Shown here one piece after another: positions 62,785 to 64,000 of a DNA stretch of 64,000 bases (its first letter is position 1; each line of letters starts with the position of its first letter). The translations under genes and the position numbers were made by a program. The notes below the pieces were generated by a model. That model worked only from the letters and a program-made list of their open reading frames with translations. It did no database searches and was not told the origin of the DNA. The DNA is from Doryteuthis pealeii (taxonomy: Eukaryota > Mollusca > Cephalopoda > Myopsida > Loliginidae): the NCBI GenBank assembly GCA_023376005.1, contig CM042179.1:20348458-20412457 (forward strand), given 5' to 3'.

Positions 62785-64000
62785 TATATACTCCCCATCA
62801 CAAGCTTCTCTTTATCATAATTTTCATTACTTAGTTGACAAACTAATTTGGAATTGCAATAAAATTTTCATATACAGCTTAAAAATTGACTACTTAATAT
62901 AACAAATACAAAAAAATAAAAAAACAACAATTCTTATTTACTTTTTTTTGTTGTTATTTTAATCTTTAGTACAAATTTCAAATTCAATTTTGGAGATACA
63001 TTAATATATTAAATCAATCATTAGTTTATAAATTTAGTATTTTTGATTATAAATTGCGATGATTGCGCTCATCTCTATTTCCATAAAAGTTTATCATTTC
63101 ATTAAAAAAAAAATACTTTCGTAATTTTTCAGGTATCATTTAAATGTTGTTCTTAACTTTCAAATATTCTTTGATATATTTTTATCTTTAGTTTGCATTG
63201 AACTTTCAAGTGAATAATGATAATCAGGTCAATCAAGCCACATTCATCATTAAGATTTACGAAAAACAATTAAGTTTTACTGTTGATTTATTCACCCAAG
63301 ATTTTGGGATTTTCAGATTATTGTAGAGAACACATTTTTCATATACAGTCGTATTCTTAAAAAAATATATTTTCATTTTTTTCACGAATTAAAAAACATG
63401 TATAACACTGTCACATTTTTAATGTTGACAATTTATGTGGAATCCATGTTTCTGATTTTTGAATCTTTATACTTTGTAAATGTTTCACGATTATTGAGTG
63501 ACATTAGAATTGATTGAAAAACATGGTCGTACACACCAAGTTAATTACATTCAGTTCTGTTTCATTTTCTTATTAGAATCTTTAGAAGTCCAGGGGCCCC
63601 TGTCCTGGGGCTAACACTTGATTTCTTTATAAATAGAATTTGTATCCTAATGATCTTTTTAGGATGGAGCATGTTCCTTTGATAGCTGCTATTTGTACTT
63701 CATAGCAGCTTGGCTTCCCTGGTATTGTTTCAAGGTATTATTTTCAACCAGTGTTGTTTGATGGATGACCATTCAAAAGAGTTTAAAAGACATAATTTCT
63801 AAAGTCATGTAGTTTGTTATTTACCTTACTTTAAGTTTGTTAACCATTTATAACGTACTGATAAAAATTGAACCTTTCCAAAGACTACGCCATATTTTTT
63901 CATTCTGTTGCAACTGTCTTGCCCAACTTAAAAAGGTACGACACGCAGTTTTACAGATATATCGTGTCTGGCAATATTTTTATTTTTTCTCAATACAAAA
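62782..64000. other. AT-rich intergenic
   Basis: No gene or repeat recognised to the end of the window. A short self-complementary stretch CAGGGGCCCCTGTCCTGGGG lies near 63592. Confidence 0.5.

Overview
The window looks like intergenic DNA from a large, AT-rich, repeat-packed animal genome, most likely a coleoid cephalopod and probably an octopus. The reasons are the very dense (TA)n, (GA)n and (CA)n microsatellites, the swarm of tRNA-headed SINEs of the type known from octopus (OK/OR-like, assigned from memory), and LINE 3' ends of a kind I associate with octopus. I see no convincing host protein-coding gene. Nearly every open reading frame is either low-complexity translation or a fragment of a mobile element. 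One 83-codon ORF (46618-46869, minus) is the only weak candidate for a host exon.

Layout. 1-15 kb: degraded SINEs, a foldback element with a 114-nt palindrome (1.8-2.4 kb), a LINE remnant (3.2-3.7 kb), a long AT-rich desert, a 5S rRNA-derived copy (9.6 kb), microsatellite clusters, and two inward-facing Helitron-like 3' ends (12.87 and 15.03 kb). 15-24 kb: several SINEs, a second 5S-derived copy (18.9 kb), a tRNA-headed element whose body carries a hammerhead-ribozyme-like core (20.9-21.0 kb), and a LINE 3' fragment nested inside a SINE (21.4-22.0 kb). 24.1-34.8 kb: two near-identical copies of a 5.2-kb block in direct orientation, separated by a 255-bp copy of part of the block itself; they differ mainly by 1-bp indels, so they are either a very young duplication or an assembly artefact. 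35-44 kb: a SINE nested in another repeat, gag-like remnants of LTR retrotransposons (38.0 and 41.9-42.8 kb), LINE 3' ends, and a 29-bp minisatellite interrupted by a SINE. 43-56 kb: TTAGGG-cored inverted-repeat elements with 8-bp target duplications, a GC-rich hairpin-dense insert (49.9-50.1 kb), and an inactive minus-strand gag-bearing retroelement (51.7-53.9 kb). 57.6-59.5 kb: a 189-bp satellite of about ten copies, flanked by two copies of another repeat. 60-64 kb: a hAT-like terminus, perfect inverted repeats around (TA)n tracts, and AT-rich sequence.

Nothing here forms a working operon or pathway. The biology is layered mobile DNA: tRNA- and 5S-derived elements, LINE tails, MITEs that carry telomere-like cores, and retroelements broken by later insertions. 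The most unusual items are the hammerhead-like tRNA-SINE, the TTAGGG-core MITE family, the structured GC-rich insert, the foldback element with a 21-bp internal repeat, and the satellite whose monomer starts with a SINE-tail-like segment.
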